Source: Mycobacteroides immunogenum (GTDB lineage: Bacteria; Actinomycetota; Actinomycetes; Mycobacteriales; Mycobacteriaceae). Taken from it: 64,000 nt of DNA. Location: positions 186,001 to 250,000 of the forward strand of contig NZ_CP011530.1 of NCBI RefSeq assembly GCF_001605725.1. Direction: 5' to 3'. The position numbers were made by a program, and so were the translations under genes. Below are positions 40,222 to 51,063 of this stretch, piece by piece (position 1 is the first letter of the stretch; each line of letters opens with the position of its first letter). The notes beneath the pieces are model-generated. The model was not told the origin of the DNA and did not search any database. It worked only from the letters and a program-made list of their open reading frames with translations.

Positions 40222-43200
40222 ATGACTGATACGCAACAGGATTCGACACCAGAGACCAGCCTGGAAACCCCAACTCCGGAGGTAGCGGCACCAACAGGTG
40301 GTGCCGAGCTGACCGTGCCCGAGATGCGTGAATGGCTGCGCAACTGGATCGCCAAGGCCACCGGGGTGAGCCCGGACCGCATCGATGATTCGGCGCCGAT
40401 GGTGGAGATGGGTCTGTCTTCGCGTGACGCTGTCGCGATGGCCGCCGATATCGAGGACCTCACCGGGGTCACCCTGACGGCCACCGTCGCCTTCCAGCAC
40501 CCCACCATCGAATCGCTGGCTACGCGCATCATCGAGGGTGAGCCGGAGGTTCCGGACGCCGGTGACGAGGACTGGTCGCGCGACTCGAACGTTGCCGCAG
40601 GCGAATTCGATATCGCCGTGATCGGGCTGTCGGCCCGCCTGCCCGGTGATGTCAACAGCCCGGCGCAGCTGTGGGAGGCGCTGCTGGAGGGCCGTGACGC
40701 CATCACCGATCTGCCCGAGGGCCGCTGGGAAGAGTTCACCGTCGAGCCGCGTATCGCCGAGCGGGTTGCGCAAGCCGCCACCCGCGGCGGATACCTCAAG
40801 GACATCAAGGGATTCGATGCCGAATTCTTCACGCTGTCCAAGATGGAAGCCGACAATATGGATCCGCAGCAGCGGATCGCTCTCGAATTAACCTGGGAGG
40901 CACTGGAAAACGCCCGCATCCCGGCGTCCAGCCTCAAGGGTGAGAGTGTCGGTGTGTACATCGGCAGCTCCAACAACGACTACAGCTATCTCTCGGTGGC
41001 CGATCCCACTGTCACCCACCCGTATGCCATCACCGGAAACGCGAGTTCGATTATCGCGAACCGTGTTTCGTACTTCTATGACTTCCGCGGCCCGAGCGTT
41101 GCCGTCGACACGGCGTGTTCCTCGTCGTTGGTCGCGGTGCACCAGGGTGTGAAGGCGCTGCGTTCCGGTGAGGCCGACGTGGTGGTGGCCGGTGGTGTGA
41201 ACGCGCTCATCACGCCCGTGGTGACGGTCGGGTTCGACGAGGTGGGCGGGGTGCTGGCCCCGGACGGCCGTATCAAGTCCTTCTCGCAGGATGCCAACGG
41301 GTACAGCCGGTCCGAGGGTGGCGGCATGCTTGTGCTCAAGCGTCTCTCGGATGCGCGCCGCGACGGCGACCCGATCATGGCGATCATCGCGGGCTCCGCC
41401 GTCAACCACGATGGCCGGTCCAATGGTCTGCTTGCCCCCAATCCGGATGCCCAGGCCGATGTGCTGCGCAAGGCCTATAAGGACGCCGGAATCGATCCGC
41501 GCAGTGTCGATGTGATCGAGGCGCACGGCACCGGCACCATCCTCGGTGATCCGATCGAGGCTGACGGGCTCGGCCGGGTGGTCGGCCGGGGCCGCGACGC
41601 CGACAAGCCCGCGCTGCTGGGTTCGGCGAAGTCGAACTTCGGGCACCTGGAGTCCGCCGCCGGCGCCGCCAGCCTGTCGAAGATCGTGCTGGCCTTGCAG
41701 AACAACAAGGTTCCGCCGTCGATCAACTACACCGGCCCCAATCCGTACATCGACTTCGACGCCATTCACCTGAAGGTTGTCGATCAGGTCGCCGAGTGGC
41801 CGCGCTACAGCGGGCACGCCATCGCGGGTGTCTCCGGCTTCGGCTTCGGTGGGGCCAACGCCCACATCGTGGTGCGCGAGGTGCTGCCCATCGACTTGGT
41901 GGAGCCCAGCGACGGTGCGGCGCCGGAATCCGACGATGCTGATGCCGACGCCAATGGCAAACACGCTGTGGCAGAGGCGGATAGCGAAGACAACGGCGAT
42001 TTCGGCGGCTCACGCTTTGACGAGTACGGCGAGTTCGCCGGGGGCTATTCCGATGAGCCGTATGAGCTTCCCGGACTGACCGACGAGGCTAAACGACTCA
42101 AGGAAGAGGCGCTGGCGGCGCTTGCTGCCGAAGAGCCGGTCACTCCCGTTGTACCCCTGTTTATCTCGGGCTTCCTTTCTTCGCGCAAGAAGGCCGCGGC
42201 GGCCGCACTGGCGGACTGGATCGAAAGCGAAGAGGGGCAGTCCCACTCGCTGGAGTCCATCGGCCGCTCGCTGTCGCGCCGCAACCATGGCCGTTCCCGC
42301 GCCGTGGTGCTGGCCCACGACCACGAGGAGGCCGTCAAGGGTCTGCGTGCTGTCGCCGAGGGCAAGCAGAAGCCCTACGTGTACTCCGCCGACGGACCGG
42401 TCAGTAACGGTCCGGTCTGGGTGATGGCCGGTTTCGGTGCCCAGCACCGGAAAATGGGTAAGAGCCTGTATCTGCGCGATCCGATCTTCGCCGAGTGGAT
42501 CGACAAGGTCGACTCGTATGTGCAGGAGGAGCGCGGCTACTCGGTGGTCGAGCTGATCCTGGACGACTCGCATGAGTACGGCATCGAAACCAGCAATATC
42601 GCCATCTTCGCCATCCAGATCGGGTTGGGCGAGGTACTCAAGGCACATGGCGCCAAACCCACTGCCGTCATTGGACAGTCGTTGGGCGAGCCCGCGTCTG
42701 CCTACTTCGCGGGCGGGCTCTCGCTGGCCGATGCCACGCGCGTCATCTGCTCACGTGCTCACCTGATGGGTGAGGGCGAGGCGATGCTGTTCGGCGACTA
42801 CATCCGGCTGATGGCGCTGGTCGAGTACTCGGCCGACGAACTCAAGACGGTGTTCGCCGACTTCCCCGATCTGGAAGTGTGCGTGTACGCCGCGCCGTCG
42901 CAGACCGTCATCGGTGGTCCGCCGGCGCAGGTCGACGCGATCGTGGCCCGCTGCGAGGCGGAAGGCAAGTTCGCGCGCAAGCTGCAGACCAAGGGCGCGG
43001 GCCATACCTCGCAGATGGATCCGCTGCTCGGCGAATTCGCCGCCGAACTGCAGGGGATCGAGCCGATGTCCCCGAAGATCGGCATCTTCTCGACGGTCCA
43101 CGAGGGCACGTTCATCCGCGGAGGCGGGGAGCCGGTCCACGATGTGGATTACTGGAAGAAGGGGATGCGGCACTCGGTCTACTTCACCCATGGCACCCGC

Positions 43201-45591
43201 AACGCCGTGGACGCCGGGCACACCACCTTCCTGGAGCTGGCGCCAAACCCGGTGGCGCTCATGCAGGTAGGGCTCACGACCATGTCGTCGGGGCTGCCGG
43301 ACGCGCAGCTCATCGCGACCCTCGCCCGCAAGGAGGACGAGGTCGAGTCCATGGTCAAGGCCATGGCGCAGCTCTACGTGCACGGCCACGCCCTGGACCC
43401 GCGCACGTTGTTCAGCAGGGCGGCCAAGTCCGCTGACTACGCGCCGATCCCGGCAACCGAGTTCAAGCGCAAGCCGCACTGGCTGCCCGCGCATTTCAGT
43501 GCCGACGGATCGACCCGCATCCCGGGTACGCATGTGTCGCTGCCCGACGGTAAGCACGTATGGGAATGGAATCCCGGAACGAGCGGACTGGCGACATTCA
43601 ATTCCGAGGCCGCGGCGAATGCTTTCGCGGAGCTGGTGAAAACCGCTGCGACATCCGTGCTTCCGGGCGCTCAGCTCACCGCGTTTGAGCAGCGCGCCAT
43701 CCCGGGCGAAGGCTCCACGCTGGTGACCACGCTGTCCCGGCACCCGGGCGGGGCCACCGTGCAGGTGCACGCCCGCATCGGGGAATCGTTCACGCTCGTC
43801 TATGACGCGGTGGTATCCCGTGCCGGGCAGGGTGGCGCGCTGCCGTTCGCGACTGCCGCGGGGGTTGCCGCCAACGGCAGCGCCGTGGTGAGCGCGGTGC
43901 CCGCGTTGGCTTCCAACGCTACTGCTGTCGCGGAAGAGGAAGTGCCCGAAGAGATTCACGACAACCTGCTCTCCGGGGCCGGTGCGGGTGCGGACTTCAA
44001 GAAGTGGAGCAAGGAGTCCGGCGAGCCGGTTATCGACCGCCTGGCCACCATCGTGTCGATGGCCATGGGTTACGAGCCCGAGGACGTGCCGCGTGAGGTG
44101 CCGCTGATCGAGCTGGGCCTGGATTCGCTGATGGCCGTGCGTATCAAGAACCGCGTCGAGTTCGACTTCGATCTGCCGCCGATTCAGCTGCAGGCCGTAC
44201 GCGACGCCAACCTGATGGACGTCGAGCGGCTGGTCATCTACGCGTTGGAGAACCCGGACGCCGTGCACGAGCTGCACGACTACCAGCAGACCGACGAGTT
44301 CAAGGAGGCCGCCCCGACGGGCGCCATGCTGTCGAAGGCCGATATCGAACAGGCGCTGACCGCGGGTGCCGAGGTGTCGGCGGCTCCGGCCGCTCCGGCC
44401 GAGGAGCCCGCGACGGAAGCCGCTGCCGAGCCGGTGATTTCGGCGGAGACGTCCGAGCTGGCCAAGGCCGCGGCGGTGATGAACCAGGAGGCCATCGCCG
44501 AGGCGCTGAATGCCGATGTGCCACCGCGTGATGCCGCCGAACGCGTCGCGTTCGCGACCTGGGCCATCGTCACCGGTGAATCGCCCGGCAGCATCTTCAA
44601 CGCACTGCCCAAGATCGACGATGCGACGGCGGCCAAGCTCGCCGAACGTCTTTCGCAGCGGGCCGACGGTGAGATCGAGGCCGAGGAGGTGAAGCTCGCG
44701 CCGACCATCGAGGCGCTCGGCGAGGTTGTCCGCAGCAGGCTCGAAGCGGGCAAGATCGACGGCTTCGTCCGGATCCTGGCGCCGCGTCCCGAAGGTTCCA
44801 CGGCCGTTCCCGTGTTCGTGTTCCACCCCGCGGGCGGCTCGACAGTTGTCTACGAGCCGCTGCTGAAGCGCCTGCCCGAGGGCACGCCGATGTTCGGCTT
44901 CGAGCGGGTCGAGGGCACCATCGAGGAGCGCGCGGCGCAGTACGTGCCCAAGCTGATGGAACTACACCAGGGCCCGTTCATCCTCGCCGGATGGTCACTC
45001 GGCGCGGTGCTGGCGTACGCCTGTGCGGTCGGTCTCAAGGAGGCCGGTGCCGAGGTCGCCTGGGTCGGGAACATCGACGGGGTGCGGCCGGGGACGCCGA
45101 TCCTGACGACCACGGAGGAGACGCGCAAGCGCTGGGATCGCTACGCGAAGTTCGCGGAGAAGACCTTCAACGTGCAGATCCCGGAGATCCCCTACGAGCA
45201 GCTTGAGGAACTCGATGACGAGGGCCAGGTGCGGTTCGTGCTGGAGGCCGTCAAGGCCGCCGGCGTGGAGATTCCCGGCGGCATCATCGAGCACCAGCGC
45301 ACGTCTTACCTGGATCAGCGGGCGATCGATACGTCGACGCCGGTGCCGTTCGACGGGCATATGACGCTGTACATGGCCGATCGGTATCACGATGACGCCA
45401 TCACGTTCGAACCCGCCTACGCGACCCGTCAGCCCGACGGTGGTTGGGGGGAGTTCGTCTCCGACCTCGAGGTGGTTCCGGTCGGCGGCGAGCACATCCA
45501 GATCATCGACGAACCGATCATCGCTAAGGTCGGTGCTCATATGAGTCAGGCGCTGCGTTCCATCAACGCCACAACGGACCAGCAGGCTTAG
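40222..45591 (+). CDS. pks13: Polyketide synthase Pks13 (mycolate condensase)
   Basis: 1789 residues, about 55 more than Rv3800c. Domains: ACP1 (about 30-105, phosphopantetheine Ser67 in [10 protein letters not shown]); KS (about 125-555, Cys299 in VDTACSSSL, His in [11 protein letters not shown] and [11 protein letters not shown]); an acidic linker (about 563-621); AT (about 710-1050, Ser820 in [10 protein letters not shown]); ACP2 (about 1270-1350, Ser1302 in [10 protein letters not shown]); an Ala-Glu-rich linker; TE (about 1530-1789, Ser1592 in [10 protein letters not shown]). It condenses the meromycolyl chain with carboxyacyl-CoA to an alpha-alkyl beta-ketoester and passes it to trehalose. 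All active-site residues are intact. Confidence 0.98.
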   Translation: MTDTQQDSTPETSLETPTPEVAAPTGGAELTVPEMREWLRNWIAKATGVSPDRIDDSAPMVEMGLSSRDAVAMAADIEDLTGVTLTATVAFQHPTIESLATRIIEGEPEVPDAGDEDWSRDSNVAAGEFDIAVIGLSARLPGDVNSPAQLWEALLEGRDAITDLPEGRWEEFTVEPRIAERVAQAATRGGYLKDIKGFDAEFFTLSKMEADNMDPQQRIALELTWEALENARIPASSLKGESVGVYIGSSNNDYSYLSVADPTVTHPYAITGNASSIIANRVSYFYDFRGPSVAVDTACSSSLVAVHQGVKALRSGEADVVVAGGVNALITPVVTVGFDEVGGVLAPDGRIKSFSQDANGYSRSEGGGMLVLKRLSDARRDGDPIMAIIAGSAVNHDGRSNGLLAPNPDAQADVLRKAYKDAGIDPRSVDVIEAHGTGTILGDPIEADGLGRVVGRGRDADKPALLGSAKSNFGHLESAAGAASLSKIVLALQNNKVPPSINYTGPNPYIDFDAIHLKVVDQVAEWPRYSGHAIAGVSGFGFGGANAHIVVREVLPIDLVEPSDGAAPESDDADADANGKHAVAEADSEDNGDFGGSRFDEYGEFAGGYSDEPYELPGLTDEAKRLKEEALAALAAEEPVTPVVPLFISGFLSSRKKAAAAALADWIESEEGQSHSLESIGRSLSRRNHGRSRAVVLAHDHEEAVKGLRAVAEGKQKPYVYSADGPVSNGPVWVMAGFGAQHRKMGKSLYLRDPIFAEWIDKVDSYVQEERGYSVVELILDDSHEYGIETSNIAIFAIQIGLGEVLKAHGAKPTAVIGQSLGEPASAYFAGGLSLADATRVICSRAHLMGEGEAMLFGDYIRLMALVEYSADELKTVFADFPDLEVCVYAAPSQTVIGGPPAQVDAIVARCEAEGKFARKLQTKGAGHTSQMDPLLGEFAAELQGIEPMSPKIGIFSTVHEGTFIRGGGEPVHDVDYWKKGMRHSVYFTHGTRNAVDAGHTTFLELAPNPVALMQVGLTTMSSGLPDAQLIATLARKEDEVESMVKAMAQLYVHGHALDPRTLFSRAAKSADYAPIPATEFKRKPHWLPAHFSADGSTRIPGTHVSLPDGKHVWEWNPGTSGLATFNSEAAANAFAELVKTAATSVLPGAQLTAFEQRAIPGEGSTLVTTLSRHPGGATVQVHARIGESFTLVYDAVVSRAGQGGALPFATAAGVAANGSAVVSAVPALASNATAVAEEEVPEEIHDNLLSGAGAGADFKKWSKESGEPVIDRLATIVSMAMGYEPEDVPREVPLIELGLDSLMAVRIKNRVEFDFDLPPIQLQAVRDANLMDVERLVIYALENPDAVHELHDYQQTDEFKEAAPTGAMLSKADIEQALTAGAEVSAAPAAPAEEPATEAAAEPVISAETSELAKAAAVMNQEAIAEALNADVPPRDAAERVAFATWAIVTGESPGSIFNALPKIDDATAAKLAERLSQRADGEIEAEEVKLAPTIEALGEVVRSRLEAGKIDGFVRILAPRPEGSTAVPVFVFHPAGGSTVVYEPLLKRLPEGTPMFGFERVEGTIEERAAQYVPKLMELHQGPFILAGWSLGAVLAYACAVGLKEAGAEVAWVGNIDGVRPGTPILTTTEETRKRWDRYAKFAEKTFNVQIPEIPYEQLEELDDEGQVRFVLEAVKAAGVEIPGGIIEHQRTSYLDQRAIDTSTPVPFDGHMTLYMADRYHDDAITFEPAYATRQPDGGWGEFVSDLEVVPVGGEHIQIIDEPIIAKVGAHMSQALRSINATTDQQA

Positions 45592-45605
45592 GAAAGGTCA
45601 ACACC

Positions 45606-47159
45606 GTGCCACCACACACAACCGCAGAGAAGCTTGCCGACCTGCGTGAACGGATTGCGCTTACCCGCGAGCCGGGTGATGCCAAGGCCATCGCCAGGCG
45701 CGATAAGAAGGGCATCCCGAGTGCCCGCGCCCGCATCGACGCGCTGGTCGACAAGGGCAGCTTCATGGAGCTCGACGGCTTCGCCCGCACGCCCGGCGAT
45801 CCCAACGCGCCGTACACAGACGGTGTGGTGACCGGTCTGGGCCGTATCGATGGGCGTCCGGTGGCGGTGTTCTCGCACGACCAGACGGTGTATCAGGGCA
45901 GCGTCGGTGAGATGTTCGGCCGCAAGGTGGCCAAGCTCATGGAGTGGGCCGCGACCAATGGCTGCCCGGTGATCGGTATCAACGACTCGGCGGGTGCCCG
46001 CATTCAGGACACGGCCACCTCGCTGGCCTGGTACGCCGAGTTGGGCCGCCGTCACGAGCTGCTGCGCGGCAATGTTCCCGAGATCTCGATCATTCTGGGC
46101 AAGTGCGCCGGTGGCGCCGTGTACTCACCGATCCAGACAGATCTGCTGGTGGCGGTGCGCGATCAGGGCTACATGTTCATCACCGGACCCGACGTCATCA
46201 AGGATGTCACCGGTGAGGATGTGAGCTTCGACGAGCTCGGCGGCGCGGATGTACAGGCCCAGCGCGGCAACATCCACAAGGTGGTCGAGGACGAGGCGGC
46301 CGCGTTCCAGTACGTACGCGAGTACCTGAGCTTCCTGCCCTCGAACACCTTTGACTATCCGCCGATCGTCAACCCGGGTCTGGAACCGGAGATCACCGCG
46401 GACGATCTGTATCTGGACACGATCATCCCGGATAGCGACAACCAGGGCTACGACATGATGGAGATCCTGCTGAGGATCTTCGACGACGGCGACGTCTTCG
46501 AGATCTCCGAGCAGCGTGGTCCCGCGATGATCACCGCGTTCGCCCGGGTCGACGGGCACCCGGTGGGCGTGGTCGCCAATCAGCCGCTGCAGATGGCGGG
46601 GGCGGTCGATACCGATGCCTCCGATAAGGCCGCTAGCTTCATCCGGTTCTGCGATTCGTACAACCTGCCGCTGGTGTTCGTGGTGGACACCCCGGGCGCG
46701 CTGCCCGGTGTGGCGGAGGAGAAGAACGGCATCATCAAGAAGGGCGGCCGCTTCTTCAACGCCGTGGTGGAAGCCGATGTGCCCAAGGTGACCATCATTA
46801 CCCGCAAGGCCTATGGCGGTGGGTATGCCGTGATGGGTTCCAAGCAGCTCTCGGCCGACCTGAACTACGTGTGGCCGACCGCGCGTATCGCGGTGATCGG
46901 CGCCGAGGGTGCTGCCCAGCTGTTGGTGAAGCGGTTCCCGGACCCGACAGCACCCGAGGTGCAGAAGATCCGGGCGGACTTCATCGAGGGTTACAACAAG
47001 AATCTGGCCACGCCGTGGATTGCCGCCGAGCGTGGCTACATCGACGGTGTCATCGAGCCGCATCAGACCCGTCTGCTGATTCGTAAGTCGCTGAAGTTGT
47101 TGCGGGACAAGCAGAATTTCGGCAAGATGCAGCGCAAGCACGGTCTGACGCCGATCTAA
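45606..47159 (+). CDS. accD4: Acyl-CoA carboxylase carboxyltransferase subunit AccD4
   Basis: 517 residues. Carboxyltransferase beta-type protein that works with the biotin subunit AccA3 to carboxylate the C24-C26 acyl-CoA used by Pks13. N-terminal crotonase-fold half with [12 protein letters not shown] and [14 protein letters not shown]-terminal half with [12 protein letters not shown] and [18 protein letters not shown], the second oxyanion hole region. GTG start with GGAAAGG upstream, 14 bases after pks13. A strong terminator closes the operon. Confidence 0.97.
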   Translation: MPPHTTAEKLADLRERIALTREPGDAKAIARRDKKGIPSARARIDALVDKGSFMELDGFARTPGDPNAPYTDGVVTGLGRIDGRPVAVFSHDQTVYQGSVGEMFGRKVAKLMEWAATNGCPVIGINDSAGARIQDTATSLAWYAELGRRHELLRGNVPEISIILGKCAGGAVYSPIQTDLLVAVRDQGYMFITGPDVIKDVTGEDVSFDELGGADVQAQRGNIHKVVEDEAAAFQYVREYLSFLPSNTFDYPPIVNPGLEPEITADDLYLDTIIPDSDNQGYDMMEILLRIFDDGDVFEISEQRGPAMITAFARVDGHPVGVVANQPLQMAGAVDTDASDKAASFIRFCDSYNLPLVFVVDTPGALPGVAEEKNGIIKKGGRFFNAVVEADVPKVTIITRKAYGGGYAVMGSKQLSADLNYVWPTARIAVIGAEGAAQLLVKRFPDPTAPEVQKIRADFIEGYNKNLATPWIAAERGYIDGVIEPHQTRLLIRKSLKLLRDKQNFGKMQRKHGLTPI

Positions 47160-47167
47160 ACCGGTTT

Positions 47168-47229
47168 CGCGAGCAGACGGAAAAGCCCCCGACACGCGGT
47201 GTGTTCGGGGGCTTTTTCGTCTGCTCGCG
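47168..47229. terminator. Bidirectional intrinsic terminator after accD4
   Basis: AAAAGCCCCCGA pairs with TCGGGGGCTTTTT around a CACGCGGTGTG loop, and the stem is extended by GCGAGCAGACG against CGTCTGCTCGC. With A and T runs on both sides it can stop transcription of accD4 and of the opposing gene ending at 47239. Confidence 0.92.
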
Positions 47230-47238
47230 CTGGGGCAG

Positions 47239-47652
47239 TCAGTCGCGCAGGACCAGGGCGCGGCTGCCCGCGTGCGCCCATATCAAGGCGGCGCCGATCG
47301 AGACGAGCATGGTCACCCAGGAAAACCAGGTGACATCGACCCGCGGGCCGGAGACGAAACTGTCCTGCAGTGTGGGCCAGTAGCTCGGCATGAGGTGCAC
47401 GTACCCGAGCCCGAGCACACTGAGGGCGCCGACGATCATGGTGGCCTCGGGTGCGTGCCTACGGTGGCTCAGGATCATCGTCACCGCTACCGCGATCAGA
47501 ACCGCGTGTGTGGCGGCGAGGTAGGTGAGAGTCTGTGGCGCAGCGGCGAAACCGCGTCGCAGGTGGTCGATGGCGTCCAGGCCCCAGCCGATCACGAAGG
47601 CGATGGTGGCTGTGCGCAGGAACGCCTCGGCGCGACTTGCCGGCTCTCCCAT
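47239..47652 (-). CDS. Small four-helix membrane protein, unknown
   Basis: About 137 residues with four hydrophobic segments (ATIAFVIGWGLDAIDHL, YLAATHAVLIAVAVTMIL, MIVGALSVLGLGYVHLM, WFSWVTMLVSIGAALIWAH). I do not recognise the family. The conserved-looking polar residues in HLMPSYWPTLQDSF sit in a loop. GGAGGT precedes the ATG at 47652 very closely; the in-frame ATG at 47664 is an alternative. It lies 27 bases after the CDF exporter on the same strand and may belong to that unit. Confidence 0.7.
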   Translation of the reverse strand: MGEPASRAEAFLRTATIAFVIGWGLDAIDHLRRGFAAAPQTLTYLAATHAVLIAVAVTMILSHRRHAPEATMIVGALSVLGLGYVHLMPSYWPTLQDSFVSGPRVDVTWFSWVTMLVSIGAALIWAHAGSRALVLRD

Positions 47653-47679
47653 CGTGACCTCCATCGGTCTACGCAACAC

Positions 47680-48654
47680 CTATCCCTTGCCGGGTGGCCT
47701 GTTGCCTTCCGCGCGGTACGGCTCTCCATGGGGATCGAAGCAATGCGCTGATGCCTCGGCGCCCTCGTGGTCGACCTGCAGTGTGGTGTGGTCGATGTCG
47801 TACTCCGTATGGAGCAACTCCTCGATCTCGCGCCGTATTCCATGGCAGTCCGCATTGGGGGCCACCAAGATGTGCGCTGATAACGCCGGCTGTCCGGAGG
47901 TGATCTGCCAGATGTGCAGATCGTGTACCTCGGCCACCGACTGCACGGACGCGAGCTGGGTTCCGATGGTGCCGGGGTCGAGGCCCGCAGGCGCGGCTTC
48001 CAGGAAGATCCGCCCTGATTCGCGGACCAGCCCCCAGCCTGCCTTGAGCATCAGCGCCGCGACGACGAGAGCGGCGATGGCATCGGCGCGGGTGAAGCCG
48101 GTGAGCCAGACCACGGCGCCGGCGACGGCAGTGGCGATGAAGGCATACAGATCATTGAGGATGTGCTGGAACGCGCCCTCGACGTTGAGGCTGGAACGGT
48201 TGGCCTTGCTGATGCACCAGGTGGCCGCCACATTGACAGCGATGCCCGCGAGCGCGGTGACGAAGACCAGTAGACCCGAGACTTCCGGGGGAGTGATGAG
48301 ACGCCGGATGCCTTCGTAGATGAAGAAGGCCGCCAGTAGGAACAGCGTCACGCCGTTGGCCTGTGCCGAGAGAATCTCGGCACGCTTGAGGCCGTAGGTG
48401 TAGCTGCCCCGAGCCGGGCGCGAGGAAAGCCGAATGGCGATGAGCGCCAATACGATCGATGCGGCGTCGGTCAACATGTGCCCGGCATCGGAGATCAGCG
48501 CCAGCGATTGGGCGATGACGCCGATGACGACCTCGACGGCCATGAAGCCACCGATCAGGATCAGGGCGATGGTCAGCCATTTCCGATCGGCATCGGCACT
48601 CACGCCGTGGCCATGGGAGTGCCCGGATCCGTGCTCGTGTGCGTCCGCAGCCAT
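47680..48654 (-). CDS. Cation diffusion facilitator, zinc-type exporter
   Basis: 324 residues. A His-rich N terminus (HEHGSGHSHGHG) precedes six membrane helices. The transport site is formed by SDAGHMLTDAAS (H-x-x-x-D) in helix 2 and EGAFQHILNDL (H-x-x-x-D) in helix 5, the pattern of Zn-selective CDF proteins. The C-terminal cytosolic domain has VHDLHIWQITSGQ and a terminal HCFDP. It exports Zn2+, perhaps Cd2+ or Co2+, in exchange for protons. AAGGAG lies before the ATG at 48654. It is divergent from a small zinc-ribbon gene across a 50-base gap with a palindrome. Confidence 0.93.
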   Translation of the reverse strand: MAADAHEHGSGHSHGHGVSADADRKWLTIALILIGGFMAVEVVIGVIAQSLALISDAGHMLTDAASIVLALIAIRLSSRPARGSYTYGLKRAEILSAQANGVTLFLLAAFFIYEGIRRLITPPEVSGLLVFVTALAGIAVNVAATWCISKANRSSLNVEGAFQHILNDLYAFIATAVAGAVVWLTGFTRADAIAALVVAALMLKAGWGLVRESGRIFLEAAPAGLDPGTIGTQLASVQSVAEVHDLHIWQITSGQPALSAHILVAPNADCHGIRREIEELLHTEYDIDHTTLQVDHEGAEASAHCFDPHGEPYRAEGNRPPGKG

Positions 48655-48689
48655 GTCCGCTCCTTCTGATGATTCATGCAAACATATGC

Positions 48690-48704
48690 ATGCTAGCATT
48701 TGTT
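48690..48704 (+). promoter_or_regulatory. Palindrome ATGCTAGCAT overlapping a -10-like TAGCAT
   Basis: A perfect 10-base palindrome (48690-48699) contains TAGCAT, a TANNNT -10 hexamer that ends 5 bases before the ATG at 48705. No Shine-Dalgarno sequence precedes that ATG, so a leaderless message is likely. A dimeric metal-responsive repressor could bind here and control both divergent genes; no such regulator is adjacent. Confidence 0.5.
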
Positions 48705-48995
48705 ATGACAAATGTTCAGCCCCTGACGTGTCCCAAGTGTGAGTCGCAGATGCTGTCGACGAAATGGTTTGGCGTGCGCACATTCCAATGCACGGGTTGT
48801 GCGGCCCTGCTGTTGGAGCAGGACAGTCTGCAGCAGTTCGTGGACGGAGCCGCCCGCTTCGGCCCGTCGGCGCATATTGATCAGCCGCCTACCGCGGCCC
48901 CGTACCCACCCGCGCCACCCCAGGACTATCGCGGGTTCATGGGTGGACTTTTCGGTGGCGGCGGACACGGCTATCGCCGCCGCGGGCACCATTAG
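48705..48995 (+). CDS. Zinc-ribbon protein of the TFIIB zinc-finger type
   Basis: 96 residues. Residues 8-34 form a zinc ribbon, CPKCESQMLSTKWFGV then QCTGCAALLLE, with two C-x-x-C pairs. A Pro-rich stretch and a Gly-His-Arg tail (GGGGHGYRRRGHH) follow. It may bind zinc or nucleic acid; I know no defined function. The pairing with the divergent CDF exporter suggests a link to zinc handling. The ATG at 48705 is favoured because it starts the ribbon and shows leaderless promoter spacing. Confidence 0.8.
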   Translation: MTNVQPLTCPKCESQMLSTKWFGVRTFQCTGCAALLLEQDSLQQFVDGAARFGPSAHIDQPPTAAPYPPAPPQDYRGFMGGLFGGGGHGYRRRGHH

Positions 48996-49048
48996 CGCCA
49001 GCTTTGGTGAGTCCCCGCCGGCCACGGTCCGTCGATACACTGCCGGCT

Positions 49049-49819
49049 ATGGGTCATTCGGCTTCTGTGCGTGGCCGATGGCGTCACGGAGAGGGCCTGG
49101 GCACCCATCGCCACGCCCACGGCCAGTTGGTCTATCCGGCGACAGGGACGCTCGCGGTGACGACGCAGCGGGGCAGCCGGGTGGCCCAGGCGAGCCGGGT
49201 CATGTGGACTCCACCCGGTTGCGACCATCGCTACCGCGCCTGCGGGCGCACCGAGGTGCGGGCGCTGTTCCTGCCCGCGTCGTTAAGCCGTTGCTTGCCT
49301 GAGTATCCGGCCGTCTTCACGGTGTCCGAGCTGTTACGCGCGGCGCTCATGACCGCGACCGAGGACCGTGAGTTCCGGCCCGGCGCGTGGGAACGACTGC
49401 GCGATGTGGTGATTGACGAATTGGCTGACGCGCCAGAGGAATCGCTGTACCTACCGGAGCTCCGCGACGACCGGCTGCGCGCCGTGGCCGGGCTGCTGCA
49501 CGACGATCCGGCCAACACGGATACGCTCGGCGCCTTGGGCCGGCGTGTGGGTGCCAGCGAGCGCACGTTGAGCCGCTTGTTCGATGCCGAACTCGGGATG
49601 AGTTTTCACCAGTGGCGCACGCAGCTGCGCATTCAGCACGCTCTGACCTACCTTGGGCAGGGCCGATCCGTCACCGACACCGCCATCAGTTGCGGGTGGT
49701 CCAATCCCAGCAGCTTCATCGACGCCTTCGCCTCGACCTTCGGCATGACTCCGGGGCGCTATCAGAAAGAGCTGCACGACAAGAACAGTCGCGCACACCG
49801 GCAGCTCAGTAGTTCTTGA
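49049..49819 (+). CDS. AraC family transcriptional regulator with cupin domain
   Basis: 256 residues. The N-terminal cupin-like domain carries HRHAHGQLVYPATG and VMWTPPGCDHRYR, the residues that usually bind a small ligand or metal. The C-terminal AraC domain (about 155-250) has two helix-turn-helix motifs: LGALGRRVGASERTLSRLFD and the end motif VTDTAISCGWSNPSSFIDAF with FGMTPGRYQ. ATG at 49049 gives the family N terminus. The last 14 bases overlap the end of the convergent FAD monooxygenase gene, a possible target. Confidence 0.9.
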   Translation: MGHSASVRGRWRHGEGLGTHRHAHGQLVYPATGTLAVTTQRGSRVAQASRVMWTPPGCDHRYRACGRTEVRALFLPASLSRCLPEYPAVFTVSELLRAALMTATEDREFRPGAWERLRDVVIDELADAPEESLYLPELRDDRLRAVAGLLHDDPANTDTLGALGRRVGASERTLSRLFDAELGMSFHQWRTQLRIQHALTYLGQGRSVTDTAISCGWSNPSSFIDAFASTFGMTPGRYQKELHDKNSRAHRQLSSS

Positions 49820-50972
49820 GCGCAAAGGGCTCGGTCATGCTGCCGAAGTCGGGGATGCCTTCGGGATGGGTGTCGGCGGCATGCTCCGACGACGTTTCGA
49901 GCAGTACATGCGATGTCAGCTCTTGTGCCCGGCGCTGATTGCGGATCACATAGTCGCGCAGCGCGGCTTCATAACTCGCCAATCCGGCGGCGAGATCGCC
50001 GTGGTGGGCCGAGAGCTCCCCCGCCAGCACGTACGCGGCGACCATAGCGACGGTGGTGCCCTGCCCGGTGCGGGGCGAGGTGCTGAAACCGGCGTCGCCC
50101 ACCAGTGCCACCGGCCCGCGCACCCAGGAATCCATCCGGACCTGGCCGTAGTTGTCCACGTGGAAGTCGTCGGCATCCGTGAGGTGGGCCAGAATGCGGG
50201 GAACCTCCCAGCCCGCGCCTGCCAGCCAGCCGGCCACCAGGTTCTTCTGCGCGGTGACATCGCGATAGTCGTATCCGAACCGCTCGTCGGTATCGAACAT
50301 CACGTACGCCCGGGCCCGGTCATCCGGCCGCACGCCCAGCACACCGATGACGGCGTGATCGTGTTTGTGGAACGTCTGCCAATGATCCAAACCGAGGAAA
50401 TTGGGGACGCTGAAGACCGCGAGATAACCACTGAGGTGGTGGTGGAAGTCTTGCGAAGGACCAAAGACGAGCCCACGGACGCCGGAATGCAATCCGTCGG
50501 CGCCGATCACCAGGTCGAAGTCGCGGATCACACCGTTGCCGAAGGTGACGGTGGCACCGTCATCGTGTGTGTGCAATCCCGCCACGCGGTTGCCGAACAG
50601 AAACTCGGCCTTGGCGCCCACGGCGTCAAAGAGGATGTCGCACAGGTCATCTCGCAGAATCTCGATATCGGGTGCGTCGAATTGGCCGCCGGTGAGGGTG
50701 CGTTCGGTGCTGCGGAAAAGTTCATGGCCCTCGGCGTCCACCACAGACATCCCGCGCTGCTGGGTGCCCCGCTGCCGGATGGTGTCCAACAGATTCATGC
50801 GCTGAGCGACCTGCAGTGCCGGACCGCGAATATCCAGTCCCTGGCCGCCGGGCGCGAGCCCTGGCGCCCGTTCCACCACCGTTACCTCAAACCCGTACGC
50901 GGTCAGCCAATAGGCCGCGGTCAGGCCCGCCACCCCCGCACCGGAAACCAGTATCTTGCCGTCAACGTTCAC
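49806..50972 (-). CDS. FAD-dependent aromatic-type monooxygenase
   Basis: 388 residues of the p-hydroxybenzoate hydroxylase/TetX-like class. The FAD motif is ILVSGAGVAGLTAAYWL (G-x-G-x-x-G) near residue 8, followed by VVERAPGL; DLVIGADGLHSGVR is the D-G motif, and VALVGDAGFSTSPRTGQGT the G-D motif. Such enzymes hydroxylate aromatics or inactivate drugs such as rifampicin or tetracycline. Similarity to the class alone does not name the substrate. The GTG at 50972 begins the FAD fold directly; the upstream open frame is Arg-rich shadow. Confidence 0.88.
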   Translation of the reverse strand: MNVDGKILVSGAGVAGLTAAYWLTAYGFEVTVVERAPGLAPGGQGLDIRGPALQVAQRMNLLDTIRQRGTQQRGMSVVDAEGHELFRSTERTLTGGQFDAPDIEILRDDLCDILFDAVGAKAEFLFGNRVAGLHTHDDGATVTFGNGVIRDFDLVIGADGLHSGVRGLVFGPSQDFHHHLSGYLAVFSVPNFLGLDHWQTFHKHDHAVIGVLGVRPDDRARAYVMFDTDERFGYDYRDVTAQKNLVAGWLAGAGWEVPRILAHLTDADDFHVDNYGQVRMDSWVRGPVALVGDAGFSTSPRTGQGTTVAMVAAYVLAGELSAHHGDLAAGLASYEAALRDYVIRNQRRAQELTSHVLLETSSEHAADTHPEGIPDFGSMTEPFALKNY

Positions 50973-51063
50973 GTCGTGAGCGTATGAAGCAGACGCGACG
51001 CCGCCCACCGGCAACAAGCCAGTCGATACCGGATACCCGCCAGGGTGGCGTACGCGGAGTCGG

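Noticed and set aside
38902..40773. A 623-codon open frame on the minus strand across fadD32 and pks13
   Set aside because: It is the antisense shadow of strongly conserved genes, with His- and Arg-rich composition that no family shares.
42751..44826. A 691-codon minus-strand open frame inside pks13
   Set aside because: High-GC third positions keep the opposite frame open; the plus-strand AT, ACP and TE motifs are real.
49806..50972. The FAD monooxygenase as the tetracycline-inactivating MabTetX
   Set aside because: Class similarity only; I place the known MabTetX elsewhere in the genome and no TetR gene adjoins this one.
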